Of a stretch of 64,000 nt of DNA, positions 23,381 through 33,959 are shown piece by piece. The position numbers and the translations under genes were made by a program. The DNA lies in contig CALZFC010000081.1 of NCBI GenBank assembly GCA_945643635.1, positions 667,001 to 731,000 on the forward strand. The letters run 5' to 3'. The stretch's first letter is position 1; each line of letters starts with the position of its first letter. Source of the DNA: Allodiplogaster sudhausi (Eukaryota; Nematoda; Chromadorea; Rhabditida; Diplogasteridae). The notes beneath the pieces were generated by a model. That model had not been told where the DNA came from, made no database searches, and saw only the letters and a list, made by a program, of their open reading frames with translations.

Positions 23381-25217
23381 GTCTTTCGCTCTCATGTTTT
23401 CTCACCCTCCCAGCTTCCATTTCTAGTATGACCGGAGGGGATTGAAAATGTCCCGGCTGCTATACTCGTTGCCGGAGGGGTGAAGATAAGCCGTACAGAT
23501 TTCCTAAATCCGTTGTGGCTGCTCAATTGGCGGCTTACGGGTGTGATGTGTTCTGAGTGACTGGCAACCTGGAATTAGTCTCGTATTTTCTTTTATTAAT
23601 TATTCCACAGTACAGTTTGTCTTTTACATTTTGAATATTCTTTGAAGTGAGGAAGACTGAATAGCTGGGGAGCATTGTGACACCCTCTTTGTCTTCTGTG
23701 TTGGAATGAAGTTCTTCAGCTCGAACATCATGGTGTGCATCGCCCTTTCTCGCTTCTTCGCTCTTCGCTCCCCTTTCCGAATGACTTCTTTCGTTGACTC
23801 ACACGGCTCGTCCATCCTCGCTTCCGCCTGGCTCGTCTCCTCTCTCATTGCCGCCCCACAAATCTTCGTCTGGCGTGTAGCCACCGTCGTGAGCAATTTC
23901 TTTCTCTCTCTCACTCGCTTTCCCCTCCCTCTCTCTCACTCTCTAGCCCTCTCTCCCCCTCTACAATATTATCTCTCATTCTCGTCTCTCTTTTTCTTCC
24001 GCTCTCTTTCCTCTCTCTCTGTCTCTCTCTCTCAAGATGTCCCGAAATCATCCACTGACAGTGTTGGTTACTACTGTCTGGAATGCAGGAAGTACAATGT
24101 AATTGAATAATGAGATGAACGTGTTGAGTGTGCTGCAGGATTCCCCGTGTGGAGAAATGCAGCAGTGCGTGTCAAAGTGGGCGGAGATGATTCAGAAGAC
24201 ACCGACTCGACTGCTGCCACCCAATGAACAACTCAACTTGAGACTATACAATATTCTTCAGGTCTTTCTTACTCCTTCTCTGCCTCTTCTTTAGCTCCTG
24301 TCTCTTCTTTCACATTTTCTACTTTTTTTGTCTCTTGTTTATCTCGATCTGTCTCTAAAAATTTCAGCTTCTTCTAATCTTCTACCTGCCACTTGCAATT
24401 CTTCTCTTCTGCTATGTTGCTATACTTAAGGTTTGGCAGACTTAAGAGGGAGTGCGAGAATGATGGAGACAGAGTGAAAGAGGAGAGAGAGAAAGAGAGG
24501 GAGTGAGAGAGAAAGGGAAAGTCAGAAAGAGAGAGAGAGAGAGAGAGAGATCACGTGTAGTGAAATATGTTTGATGAGAGCAAAGAAGGCATCTTCTGCA
24601 GTGTCTGCATTTTGCTGTCCAGAAGAGAGAAGATGCAGAGAAAGAGTAAAGATTGCAGTACGTGTATGTGACTCTTTCGGTGCACTGCCGGGATGGAAGT
24701 GCTCACTACTCTGAGATGGGAAGGGGACTCTCCTCTTGTACTCAACCGAAGTCTCATGAGGATCATCAAGTCAAAGGTACCAGCAAAGCGAGGGAAAGGG
24801 AGAGAGAAGCCGAGATTGTAGTCGTGATCCGAAGCGAGCGTGGCCAGGCACGGCTAGAGAAGGCGCGTCTCCGCTCTCTCCGCATCTCTCTTCTTCTCAT
24901 CATTACATATACCATCACCTGGCTGCCGTACAATCTCTTATCATGGTAAGGGACACCAATGTCTTCTACTCTCCATTTTGCTTCTTCCAGGTTGTTGTCA
25001 CTGAATCTTGATTTGTACAAGGACATCGAAGACATCACCTACTTCTTGCACTCAATTGTGGTGTTGAACTCTCTGATCAATCCCTTCATTTATGGTCGCT
25101 GCCAGGTATTCTTGGCCTCTCTTCTCTAATCTAGAATATGCATTTTTCCTATTTTTGAAGGGAATCAAATATGTTCTGAACTACGGGAGGGAACACAGGG
25201 CGAAGACTCGTCGCTAG
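19583..25217 (+). CDS. rhodopsin-class peptide GPCR, GnRH/AKH-receptor type
   Basis: Seven-helix plasma-membrane receptor. The exons follow the helices: 19583-19701 (TM1, ISLYTLFILIGIPVNLCTL), 21684-21747 (TM2, KSFLLLLHIHLNISDIL), 23128-23243 (GWQVTVDWRGG, then FLCKAMRFVDVAVFS, TM3 with its Cys), 23720-23888 (ALSRFFALRSPF in the DRY position; TM4 SILASAWLVSSLIAAPQIF), 24139-24261 (extracellular loop 2, PCGEMQQCVSKWAEM), 24368-24430 (TM5), 24659-24776 plus an exon near 24830-24946 (loop 3; TM6 ITYTITWLPYNLL), about 24991-25107 (TM7, VVLNSLINPFIYG) and a last exon ending at TAG 25217. Phases agree, except that loop 3 has two possible readings. The NxxxD in TM2 and the Q-C-V extracellular loop suggest the GnRH/AKH group. 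Confidence 0.85.
20285..20757 (-). CDS. C-terminal part of an unrecognised helical protein nested in the receptor's first intron
   Basis: Three exons join in phase on the strand opposite the receptor: 20757-20686 (FRDLVELSTHLTQQMTHLTT), 20524-20430 (VCNDVLDLKKAVGPAQLNNH, then RCRMQGVNGDT) and 20344-20285 (DVFERRSDSADATSSTALG, stop TAA). The composition suggests amphipathic helices. Likely upstream exons lie near 21016-21080 and 21290-21360, but their frames could not be chained to this part. I do not recognise the family. Confidence 0.45.
20601..20641. repeat. perfect 15-bp hairpin
   Basis: gagaccccagcgtgg and ccacgctggggtctc flank an 11-nt loop. The hairpin lies in the intron between two exons of the nested minus-strand gene. 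Confidence 0.9.
20799..21245. repeat. diverged direct repeat of about 165 bp, 280 bp apart
   Basis: 20799-20965 and 21079-21245 both start with ctgaacgaacaa and share long blocks (taacatc, tgaaaaag, ccttcgg), roughly 75-80% similar by eye. Each copy lies just left of (downstream in + coordinates) a candidate exon of the nested gene, so an ancestral exon-intron unit may have been tandemly duplicated. Confidence 0.6.
21820..21880. repeat. (CT)n microsatellite in a receptor intron
   Basis: CT-rich run about 70 bp after the TM2-exon donor, on the sense strand of the receptor gene. Confidence 0.85.
22500..22705. repeat. degenerate purine (GA/GGA) tract
   Basis: About 200 bp of almost pure purine on the plus strand inside receptor intron 2, made of gagagaaggg-type units. 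It opposes the sense-pyrimidine trend seen in most introns here. Confidence 0.8.
22859..23002. mobile_element. 140-bp palindromic MITE with TA target duplication
   Basis: 22861-23000 begins tgtacacacagaaaaaaatt and ends with the near-complement aatattttttttgtgtaca. The two halves pair over almost the whole length around a centre near 22930, and include matching ggcgcgaaac and gtttcgcgcc blocks. TA flanks the element on both sides (22859-22860 and 23001-23002), as for Tc1/mariner-derived MITEs. It lies in receptor intron 2. Confidence 0.88.
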
Positions 25218-25806
25218 CAATTCTCCCACTCACCTTTAGCTTTAATTATGCTTTGTTACAGTTGTTTCAATGCATTATGTTAATGATGACACTTACAACC
25301 AGTTTATTTAACTTACGCATGGTATTACCCGCTTTGTTTTGAATTGTTATCGTAGCTATAAGCTTAAGCATTTACCAATATTTCTTGTTGCACATTAACT
25401 TTTGGTAAGTCACTTTAAACAAAAATATAACTCTTCGTGACAAATACACTCAGTAGTAAGAATATAGCGAAAATAACAATTACTTCAACAAGAAAAGAAC
25501 TGCTCAAACAGAGTAATTGTGAGCAAATAATATTTTCATCTTAAGGGTTGTAACATCTCCAGACTAGAGTCTCAAGGTTAAAACAAAGATTGACACAAAA
25601 CTACCGTGCAAGCGCATTGCTAAAGCCGTCGTCCTCCGTTCTTGTTGTCGAGAGAGAAGCGACGGAAGAAGTTTCTGTTTTGCCGGACGGAACTTTCCAC
25701 TCATCTTTCATCGCAATTTCGTCGTCTTCACTCACTCGCAGAAAGCCAAAAGGAGCAAAGATCCATCGTCTGAAACGAAGTAAGACGCATTTACACGAAT
25801 TATAAG
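25218..25806. other. convergent 3' gap between the receptor (+) and the helical-repeat gene (-)
   Basis: About 590 bp with no recognised exon. It should contain the two opposing polyadenylation regions. Confidence 0.5.
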
Positions 25807-26036
25807 CTACGGTGGATGGATCATCTCCAATTTGAATGTGCCCTTAAGTGAGGAGGGAGAAATGTTGACTAGCCTGGCAAGTTGCTGATGGCACTCCAGC
25901 ATAGATTCTAATCTCGCTTCATCATGTCCGCTTCCTACTATTCCATGTTGTGCGAAGAACCCAGCGATACGCTGAGCTACTGGACCGAAACCGCGGGCTT
26001 CTTAGGGAGGAAATGAATGAAAGAGAGAGAGAAATT

Positions 26037-26073
<37 letters not shown>

Positions 26074-27515
26074 TAGAGAGAGTAGTACTGACGACAAATA
26101 CGAAGGGCATCGCTGAGCATGACTGCGGCCTCCGTCTTGTCTTCTGCTAGCGAGGTGTGCTCCAGGCAAATTTGAATGAATTCTTCGAAGAATGCTTCTG
26201 CCACCTGCATGTTTCAGAACAGTTGAAATAACATGGCATTCTTCGCAATGAAAAGGGCCTTTCCGATAAAGAGATAAAAGGTGGTTGAAAAGAGGGGAAC
26301 CGAGAGGGTCTTGAGTTCTTTAAAGAGACGAAAGACGAGGACACAGTCGCGCGGGCTGACCGTGGTCTGCAAAGATGATAGTGCACTAGGACTCATCTCT
26401 CTTCACTCACTTACAGAACTACAAGCAAGAAGTTGTTGTGCTTGGTGAGGCAAACGAATAGCGACGAGAGAAGCGGCGTGGATGGCAGAGATGCGAGAGC
26501 TGCTCATGAAGGATTGCGCCTTGTTGAGAACTGGAAGGCAGGAAGGAGAAGGGAGTGACATTCAGTCAGGAACACGGAAAGAGACCGAGTTGTCATCGTC
26601 GCTGGGCTTCGACGGACAAGCCATCATCTCGGGAAGATGAGTGGAGAGATCGCATCAGCAGAGTCACCATTCCATTCGGACAACACAGCGACCATTGCAA
26701 CTTCAGCCACGACTTCCACGCGGTGTCCCATCCGAATCTCAAGCAATTCCATTCACGAATCACTTTCTATTCTCACACTTCCAACTGACATTCCGAGAAT
26801 GGATTCAATGAGGGCTGGAGTAACACTCTCATTATAATGAAGGTCGACAAAGTTGAGTTTAACGAGGGTCCGCAGCAGGTCCAAGCACTCATCCACGTGC
26901 ACAAGAGCAAGCGACTTGGACTAAAGAAGAATGCCATGTCGATCCATCTCTTTCCTTTTTAGCTCTTCCTCCTTCCCGATTACTCCCCATTTAGAAAAAA
27001 ACTGACATGAAAAATGTCGAAAAAGAGCCGGATGCATTCTCGTTGAGCCCCGAAGAATGTTGCAGAATCCGACACCGCTGAAAGGCATTTCGACCTTTAA
27101 CACGACGGTGCGCTTCTTTCAGCATTTTCAAAAAAACACCAGGCTGGCCTACGCCTCGTTGCTCCTTGTTACTGTACCGTAATAACTGTGTAATAACTGT
27201 TCAACTTTCATCGTGGAATGGTGCTTGACTACAGCGCGTGTCAAACAACTTTCGATTCAAGTATTTTCACTTCAAAGAAGCAGAGGGTGAATATCCAGAT
27301 AAGGATTCAAGCTAAATAATGGCTCACCTTCAGGGAAGAGACGCTTTAACTCAAAACAAAGATCAACAAGTGCAGAGGGGCCAGCGAAGTCGGGCAGACG
27401 GGAGTGGAAACGGAGGATCTGAAGGAGATGGATGGGAGAAACAGGCCCGACATCCTCTCCACTCGCATTCCAAAGACTGCGTGATGCTGATCTTAAAGGA
27501 GAGAGCGAGAGACAC

Positions 27516-27586
<71 letters not shown>

Positions 27587-28946
27587 TTCAAGAAGCCTGA
27601 AGGCAGTAAGAAGAACGTGAACGTACAGCAGTTCTAGCATCTTTTGAATGACGGGCCACTGCTCGTTGCGGAGATAGAGATGAAGGAGAGGAGTGACGGT
27701 TTCCTTCCAGTCGACATCCTCAGGCCAGCCATGTTGGGTAAGCAGACGATGTACGAGATTGACATCCTAGGGGGGATGAAGTGAAGAAGGGAAGAGGAGG
27801 GAAGAACAGACAAACCCCCTTCTGGACGAGACTGAGAAGCCTCGCTCCGGTTGGGCGAGGCATCGAAGAGTTCAGCTCAGTGCGGGGAGGATCGAAACAT
27901 TCCGTGAAAGAAACGCGGAGCCATCTGAAAGTGTTCATTCATACGTTTCTCTTTCCTCTGCTTCAAGATCTCATGTACAATTAAGAAGAGAAGAAATAGT
28001 GAACTAACTCTTGGATCTCAGTGAGGGAAGGAGCTGCCTTGAGAACGACAGGGATATTCCTGCGAGTCTGTTTCTTGAGTTGCCACCAGGAATGGAACAG
28101 CCGCCAGACATTCTGCTTGTCCAGTCCAAATGACTCGAGAATGCTCGCCATTCTAATGAGGGGGCTTTCTCGACCACTGCGGAGATCACGCTCTTAATTA
28201 CAGCTCACTCCAGCCCGTTTTGGTAGCAAGATAAATTCGTCTACTTTATAAAAAAAAAAACTATGCCATATAAGGGTTGAAGAAGAAGGGTGGCCATGGT
28301 AGCTGGATCAAGAGTGTGGAGGTTACTGTAGCCGAGGCGGGAGGCACGGAAGAGCAACTTCAGCCTCTCTTCCGTATCCTTGGCGCTGCAAGCAGAAGAT
28401 GAACTTCTCTATGTCTCTCCGTTCTCTCTCTATCTCTGTCTCTCCGCTCTCTCTTTCTTTATCAACCTCTCTCTCTCTATCTCTGTCTCTCCGCTCTCTC
28501 TCTCTTTATCAACCTCTCTCTCTTTCTCTCTCTTTCAATCTTTCTCTCGCTAACTATCACTGACAAAGTGAGAACGGGGAGAAGAAGATGCGGCCGCTCT
28601 CTACTCGGATCCACTTCTCCCAGCATCGATGAAAACAATGCAAAACGCTCATCGGAGGAAAAGGCTTTGAACATGAGAGAAGAGAACAACATGTCATGGA
28701 AGACCGATTCCCTGGCAACAAAAGCATTCTTTATTTAAGTAAAAGAATAAGGACGATAAAATGAGGCATTAGAAAAGGAAAAGAGTGAATAAAAAGAAGC
28801 TGCTCAAGAAGAGGGACCTCTTGGATGGCGGAGATGCAGTGACGAGTCGGTGAATGATCTGAGTTGACTGTTCAGATGGCAGTCGACTTCGGATGAGTTG
28901 ACGGGAGAAGCGGGATAGAACATGCGAGAAGAATACTGAAAAGAAG

Positions 28947-28982
<36 letters not shown>

Positions 28983-31900
28983 GAAAAGAGAGAGAGAGAA
29001 AGATAATGGAACAAAGGGTTCGGAAGAGACATTTATTAATAACATGAGATAATAACGTGATCTTTGCTGATTCTCGATGCAATCCTGAATCCGACTTATC
29101 TCTTCCAATAGTGCAATAGCACTTGCGAATTGGTTGTGGCTGATATGGCGTTCTATCTAAAGCAGAGAAGACCAGGAAGTGGAGAAGGAAGCATACACTC
29201 TTTACCTCGCGGAAGAGATAACGGAAGAACCCGGAAGGATGGTTTGCTCGCTCTAATATCTGTCATAAACAAAGAGATGTCAAGATAGATAACGTTTTAA
29301 ATTTAGTAAGCTCTTTAAAGAAGCGTCTGACCTGTTCGACTAGTGGGGTATACTGCCAAGGATTCGACGGGTCACTTTTTTCAGATAAATTCCAGATGAC
29401 ATCAAATACCGTTTGAAATGAAAACCGAAGCACTTTGTTCTGGTCGACTGACCGACGGAGCACCTTGAAATGAGTCCAAAATACGGTATTACTGGATACT
29501 GTAGCTGACATTCCTGAGACGCTCGATGTCAGGAACAGAAGCGGCTGCTCTGGCACAGGCAGAGAGGGCGACCATCTCCCCCTCACTCCCGAACTTACAA
29601 CTCGAACGCTGAGGATGCAACAGATAACTATTTCAAGGACAAATAGAAACAGAAAGAACTGAAACTTCAACAAGCGAATCGGCCTTAGCGTGGTGACGAC
29701 GGACTGCAAACGCATATATTATGTGTCCACTGCTTTCGGCGCCAACCACAACTCCTCTTCTAACCATCTCGTACACCTGCACGACGTGGAGCAACATATG
29801 ATCAATGGAAAAAAAGAGTGAGAGAGAGAGAGAGACGGGGGAGGGAGAGAAAGAGAGAGACGGGGGGAGAGAGAGAAAGAGAGAGAGAGAGATAGAGATA
29901 GAAAAGCTAGAGGAGGAGAAAGAGAGAGAGAGAGAGAGAAAGAGAGAGGAGAAAGAGAGAGAGAGAGAGAAAGAGAGATATTTATTTATTCATACATCAA
30001 CTAATGATGTGACAACATGTGGAGTGAATATGGCAAAATAAGTTAAGGCAGGTGAAAGGAGAGAAACAGTTGAAAAGAAAATTATGATGTGTCGTTGCAG
30101 GATCTTAAAATATGGAAGAGGGAAAGGGGGGGGGGAGTAAGAGATTTACAGTAAACAGTAGGAAAACTGAATTTATAATTTATTCAGATCAAGATTAGTT
30201 AGCTTATGTAGATCAGAATTTGCAAGGGCTCTCTTAAAACTTAGAATATCACGGCTAATGAGTTCTAACGGCAGTTTCATGTACATTAACGGAGTACGCA
30301 TAGAGAAGCAGTGTCGAAGTAACATGAGTTTCCATCGCGGGAAGTGAAAGTTGAAAGCAGATACTCTACCGTTGCATGGTTTAAAAACTACAAAATCACT
30401 AATGGGCAAGTCGACAAGCTGGTGCAGTATTTTATAGAAAAAGACAATGTCAGAGAAGGCTCGCAAGGAATGTAATGAGGGAAGTTTAAAAAGAGAGATG
30501 CGTGTGGCATAAGACGGGATATTTGCAAAGGATATAATTGTGGAATTGCAACGAATAAATAGCAGCCTGGTGAATGTATGTTGCACATTTTCAAGTTTGC
30601 GGATGAGCATTAATTTGTAAGGTGACCATACAATGGAGCAAAATTGAAGGACGGGGATAACGTAAGCTTAGTAACAACGAATATATATCTCTGGGTGGCT
30701 TGATCTGAGACAGCGGAAAAGACAATATATTATTCTAAGAGATTTTCTACATACCAGTTCGATGTGGGAGGAGAAAGACAACTCTGAGTCGATGAGTACG
30801 CCGAGGTCCCGAACAGGCTGGCCTGCAACAGGAAAGGTTGAGCCAGTTATTAGAGGGTACGGAAGTTTGGGATTTGTTTTGCCTAAGTGGAGTACGCTAC
30901 TTTTTTTGAAAGATATATTTAGTTGCATAGTTTTACAATATTCGGAGATCAATATAGAAGCTTTAGAAAGTTGGGAGTGTGACTCTGATGCGGAATTTGG
31001 GTGAAATATGGTAAAAGCCTTTAAGTCGTCGGCAAAAAGTGAACATTTAACCAACGGCAGTGGTGATAAAAGAGACGGAATATCTGAAATAAACCAGTTG
31101 AAGAGCATTGGTGATAAGACACTGCCTTGAGGCACACCGCTAAAAGCCTTAAATGAGACAGAAAGGGAATCATTAACACGAACTCTGGATGAACGGTTTT
31201 CAAAAAAGGATGAGAACCATTTTAGGTTTCCTCCAATTCCGATTTTAGCCAGCTTTAATAGCAACTTATTGTGACAGACAACATCAAAGGCTTTCGCAAA
31301 GTCATAGTACAGAATATCGACAGAGCAACCTCCGTCTAAAGCTCTGGTCCATTCATTAGTGCATGAGATAAGATTAGTCTCAACGGAGCGGCGTGCACGG
31401 AAGCCATGTTGCTGAGTGGGGATAATGCAATGTAAGTCACTCCACCACAAAAGCTTAGGACGGAGACAACGTTCAAGCACTTTGATAGGGGCAGGTGTTA
31501 GGGTGATTGGACGGAAATCAGAGACAGAGGAGGGGGAGGGAACTTTATTAATCGCAATTACGACTCCCTGTTTCCATAACGAAGGTACTACGCCCAGAGA
31601 CAGAGATATGTTAAAAATGTAACTTAGAGGTTCTGCTAGTGAGGCAGCACATTCACGATAAACAATTTGCGGAATCTTCTCGGCTGTTACGGTGATTGAA
31701 CGCTTTAGACGTTTCAAGTGCTTATAGACTGACTGGGGCATTATAACGATATCAGTAAGACAGTGTGCGGGGGAAAGAGAAGGGAACTGCGGCGACTTAC
31801 CATCATCATGTGTGAACACTGGTGAGAAATAGCGGGCTAATGCATCGGCCTTAGCCGCATCACCAATACATCGATTTCCAGACGAGTCAGTAATGGCACC

Positions 31901-33440
31901 GATTTTAGGAACACTTTTCAATCTACTACCAACATACGCAAAAAGACGCTTATTCGAACGAAGCAAGCGGGATTCTCGGTTGCGATTAAATTTCCCAATT
32001 TCAGACGAGATCTTATCACAAACACGCTTGTATTCGCACTGAACAGGAGCACAATTAATCTTGGGATACAGTGACAACTTGTGCATGAGAAGAGACTTAA
32101 TGTGATCAGGATAAGAGTCGAAGGGTATTCTGCGCGAACTTAGGGGCGTAAATTCGTGAAGCAGTGCAGATAGGACCGAAAGGAATCGTTCATGAATATC
32201 GTCTACAGAAGAAAAACCATCAAATATATCGACCCAAGAGACAGACGAAAGCACAGTTGAGAGTGCTATAAAATCGGCCTTGAGATAATCGTATGTAGGA
32301 TCAGAAGGGAAGAGTGTATGGATGAGTGAGACTGAAAAAGTAATCATCGAGTGGTCGGATGAGCAAAATGGTGCGTTTATACAACAGTTCGATATGCAGT
32401 CCGATGGTGCAATGATAACATCTAAGAGATTTTCACCATTCGCTGACAACCCTCAGTGTCGCCTCTAAGCGAAAGTTTCTTCAACAAAAACTCGAACGTG
32501 CGCTGAAAGATTGCACCATTCATTCCAACAACATGTTCAATACTGCAATCAGTTATGGTACTTTGTCCACTGACTTCGTCTGGCTGCAACTTGTACAGGT
32601 TTTCCGCCTCTTCCAGACTCTTCCATGCACACCACTCACTGCCATTTTCTAGCTTCGTGTCCAAGAGGGTGTTGAATGCATCGGTCGAAATCGGTAGAGC
32701 TGAAATCTCTTTGTGGATCATTGGCGCCGGAATATGAATCTTGCCATATGAAAGAGTCATCGAAATAAGTGAAAGAGAAGAAACCCTTGTCATCACTAGT
32801 GATTGTCTAACCCAGTCGCTGAATCTGCTGGCATAGTCGATTGAGAACAATCTGTCTGGAGTGGGCATGGACAGTGGAGAGAGCAGCGCCAGAAGAAGAG
32901 AACAGAACAGGCAACCAGCGAGAGGATCCCTCCCGTAGCACTCTTACCATTCTCTCTGTTGCGTACGCTCATTGGCTTCATAAGCAAAGCAACCTAGGAC
33001 TCCCTACCTTCATCCCTTTCCAATTTTAAGATAACATCTTGGAGAAGAACCTCTCCAGATACTCGGAAGTTACGTGAAAGATGATCCTAAAACCACAAGC
33101 GAATAAACAAAAATAGTTATAAAATGAAGCAGACAACGATATAAAAATCTTTCTAGAAGTTAGTAGGTTACATGATGATGTCAGTCCGTAATTACGTCAA
33201 TCTAGAGAAAGACCTGAATGCGACTAAGAGTTGTCTCCGGCTGAAGCTCGGGGCCCTTTTCTCTGGAAGTGGATGGCTCAACCCCATGGAACTCCCCTCG
33301 TTGAAGAAGAGCTTCGTCTGCAGCAACCAGAGTGCATAGACGACTCACTCGAATACAACTCCAGAAGACTCCACTCCTGAGCAGCTGCTAACTATTCCAC
33401 CCTCCTCATCACATTTAAAGAGAAGAAAAGATACCTCGAC
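25807..33440 (-). CDS. large helical-repeat protein, PPR/LRPPRC-like (tentative)
   Basis: Many short exons encode amphipathic helices. In order they include TKLFFNEGSSMGLSHPLP (about 33300), MKPMSVRNREN joined to DRLFSIDYASRFSDWVRQS (32970-32790), FEFLLKKLSLRGDTEGCQRM (ending 32437), VYEMVRRGVVVGAESSGHII (about 29720-29780), NPWQYTPLVEQ (29340), ERHISHNQFASAIALLEEIS (29100), FRASRLGYSNLHTLDPATMA (28300), SILESFGLDKQNVWRLFHSW (28100), LLHLYLRNEQWPVIQKMLEL (27650), LILFRALVKLN-type helices near 26850, AFFEEFIQICLEHTSLAEDK (26180) and LARLVNISPSSLKG with stop TAG at 25807. The 32437/29780 join makes a good PPR motif (LLKK...GDTEGCQRMVYEMVRRGVV). A LINE occupies the intron between them. Names such as LRPPRC are inference only. 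The N-terminus and exon edges are unresolved, and part of the upstream gene could belong to it. Confidence 0.5.
28425..28560. repeat. (CT)n microsatellite in an intron of the helical-repeat gene
   Basis: CT-rich run with two near-identical copies of a unit containing tctccgctctctctttctttatcaacc. It is purine on the sense strand, an exception to the usual orientation in this window. Confidence 0.8.
29819..29985. repeat. (GA)n microsatellite adjoining the LINE 3' end
   Basis: About 165 bp of GA with gggg interruptions lies between the helical-repeat exon at about 29790 and the LINE tail. Confidence 0.9.
29972..32436 (-). mobile_element. 5'-truncated non-LTR retrotransposon (LINE, CR1/jockey-type)
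   Basis: About 2.47 kb on the minus strand. The reading frame starts in the end of an endonuclease domain (NGENLLDVIIAPSDC and SSDHSMITFSVSL). It continues through reverse transcriptase with DFRPITLTPAPIKVLERCL, DFAKAFDVVCHNKLLLK, FSGVPQGSVLSPMLFNWFIS and the catalytic CSLFADDLKAF. A TAA at about 30665-30667 interrupts the frame, which then continues unbroken (AYVIPVLQFCSIVWSPY, LENVQHTFTRLLFIRC) to a stop near 30173. The 3' end has the short repeat gaataaataaata at about 29975-29990. The 5' end is missing, so the copy is dead on arrival. It sits in an intron of the helical-repeat gene in the same orientation. Confidence 0.93.
30173..32449 (-). pseudogene. LINE ORF2 remnant with one in-frame stop
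   Basis: A 593-codon open stretch followed after one stop codon by a further 160-odd codons in the same frame. The F-A-D-D active site, the conserved GVPQGSVLSP box and the C-terminal region typical of these ORFs are intact. The endonuclease active-site residues are absent because of the 5' truncation. Confidence 0.9.
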
Positions 33441-33959
33441 AGCACACGAACAGTTCGCATAAGATGGACAGACGAGCGAGACTTCTACCCCAACTGCGGC
33501 CAACTAGAGGATTATTCAGTTAGGGTCATCGCTCTGACGGTAATCTTGAAAATGCAACAACAACAAAGAATGCATGAGTTGTAGCCAATATACAGTTTAT
33601 GAATTGATGCTTCAGATCAAATTAGAGTTAGATCATGCAGGTGCGACGTCAGTTTCATGGACTGACATTCACAAATAAGTACAGATATATACGATCAGCG
33701 ACTATACATGAGGTCAATGATACATGATGTGAGTAAAGCGATTGATCAGAGTAGAAAGATGCTAATTGCAACGGGGAAAGAGCCGAGCGGCAAGGGGACG
33801 GCGGAATCCTTCATTCGTAAGAGAGCGGAAGGGAGACTCGTGGCCGAGATTCACTCTCATCGGGTCTCTCCCAATCAGACGGCTGCGATGAGCAGCCTGT
33901 TCAAGGATCTCTCGCTTGAGTCAACACAGCAGAAAAGAGTAACCTGAGCATCTGCATTG

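Noticed and set aside
33708..33947. 79-codon plus-strand frame starting MRSMIHDVSKAIDQSRKM
   Set aside because: Composition is protein-like and it has an ATG, but it lies antisense within a minus-strand gene region, has no splice partners and no recognised family. It is kept only as a possibility.
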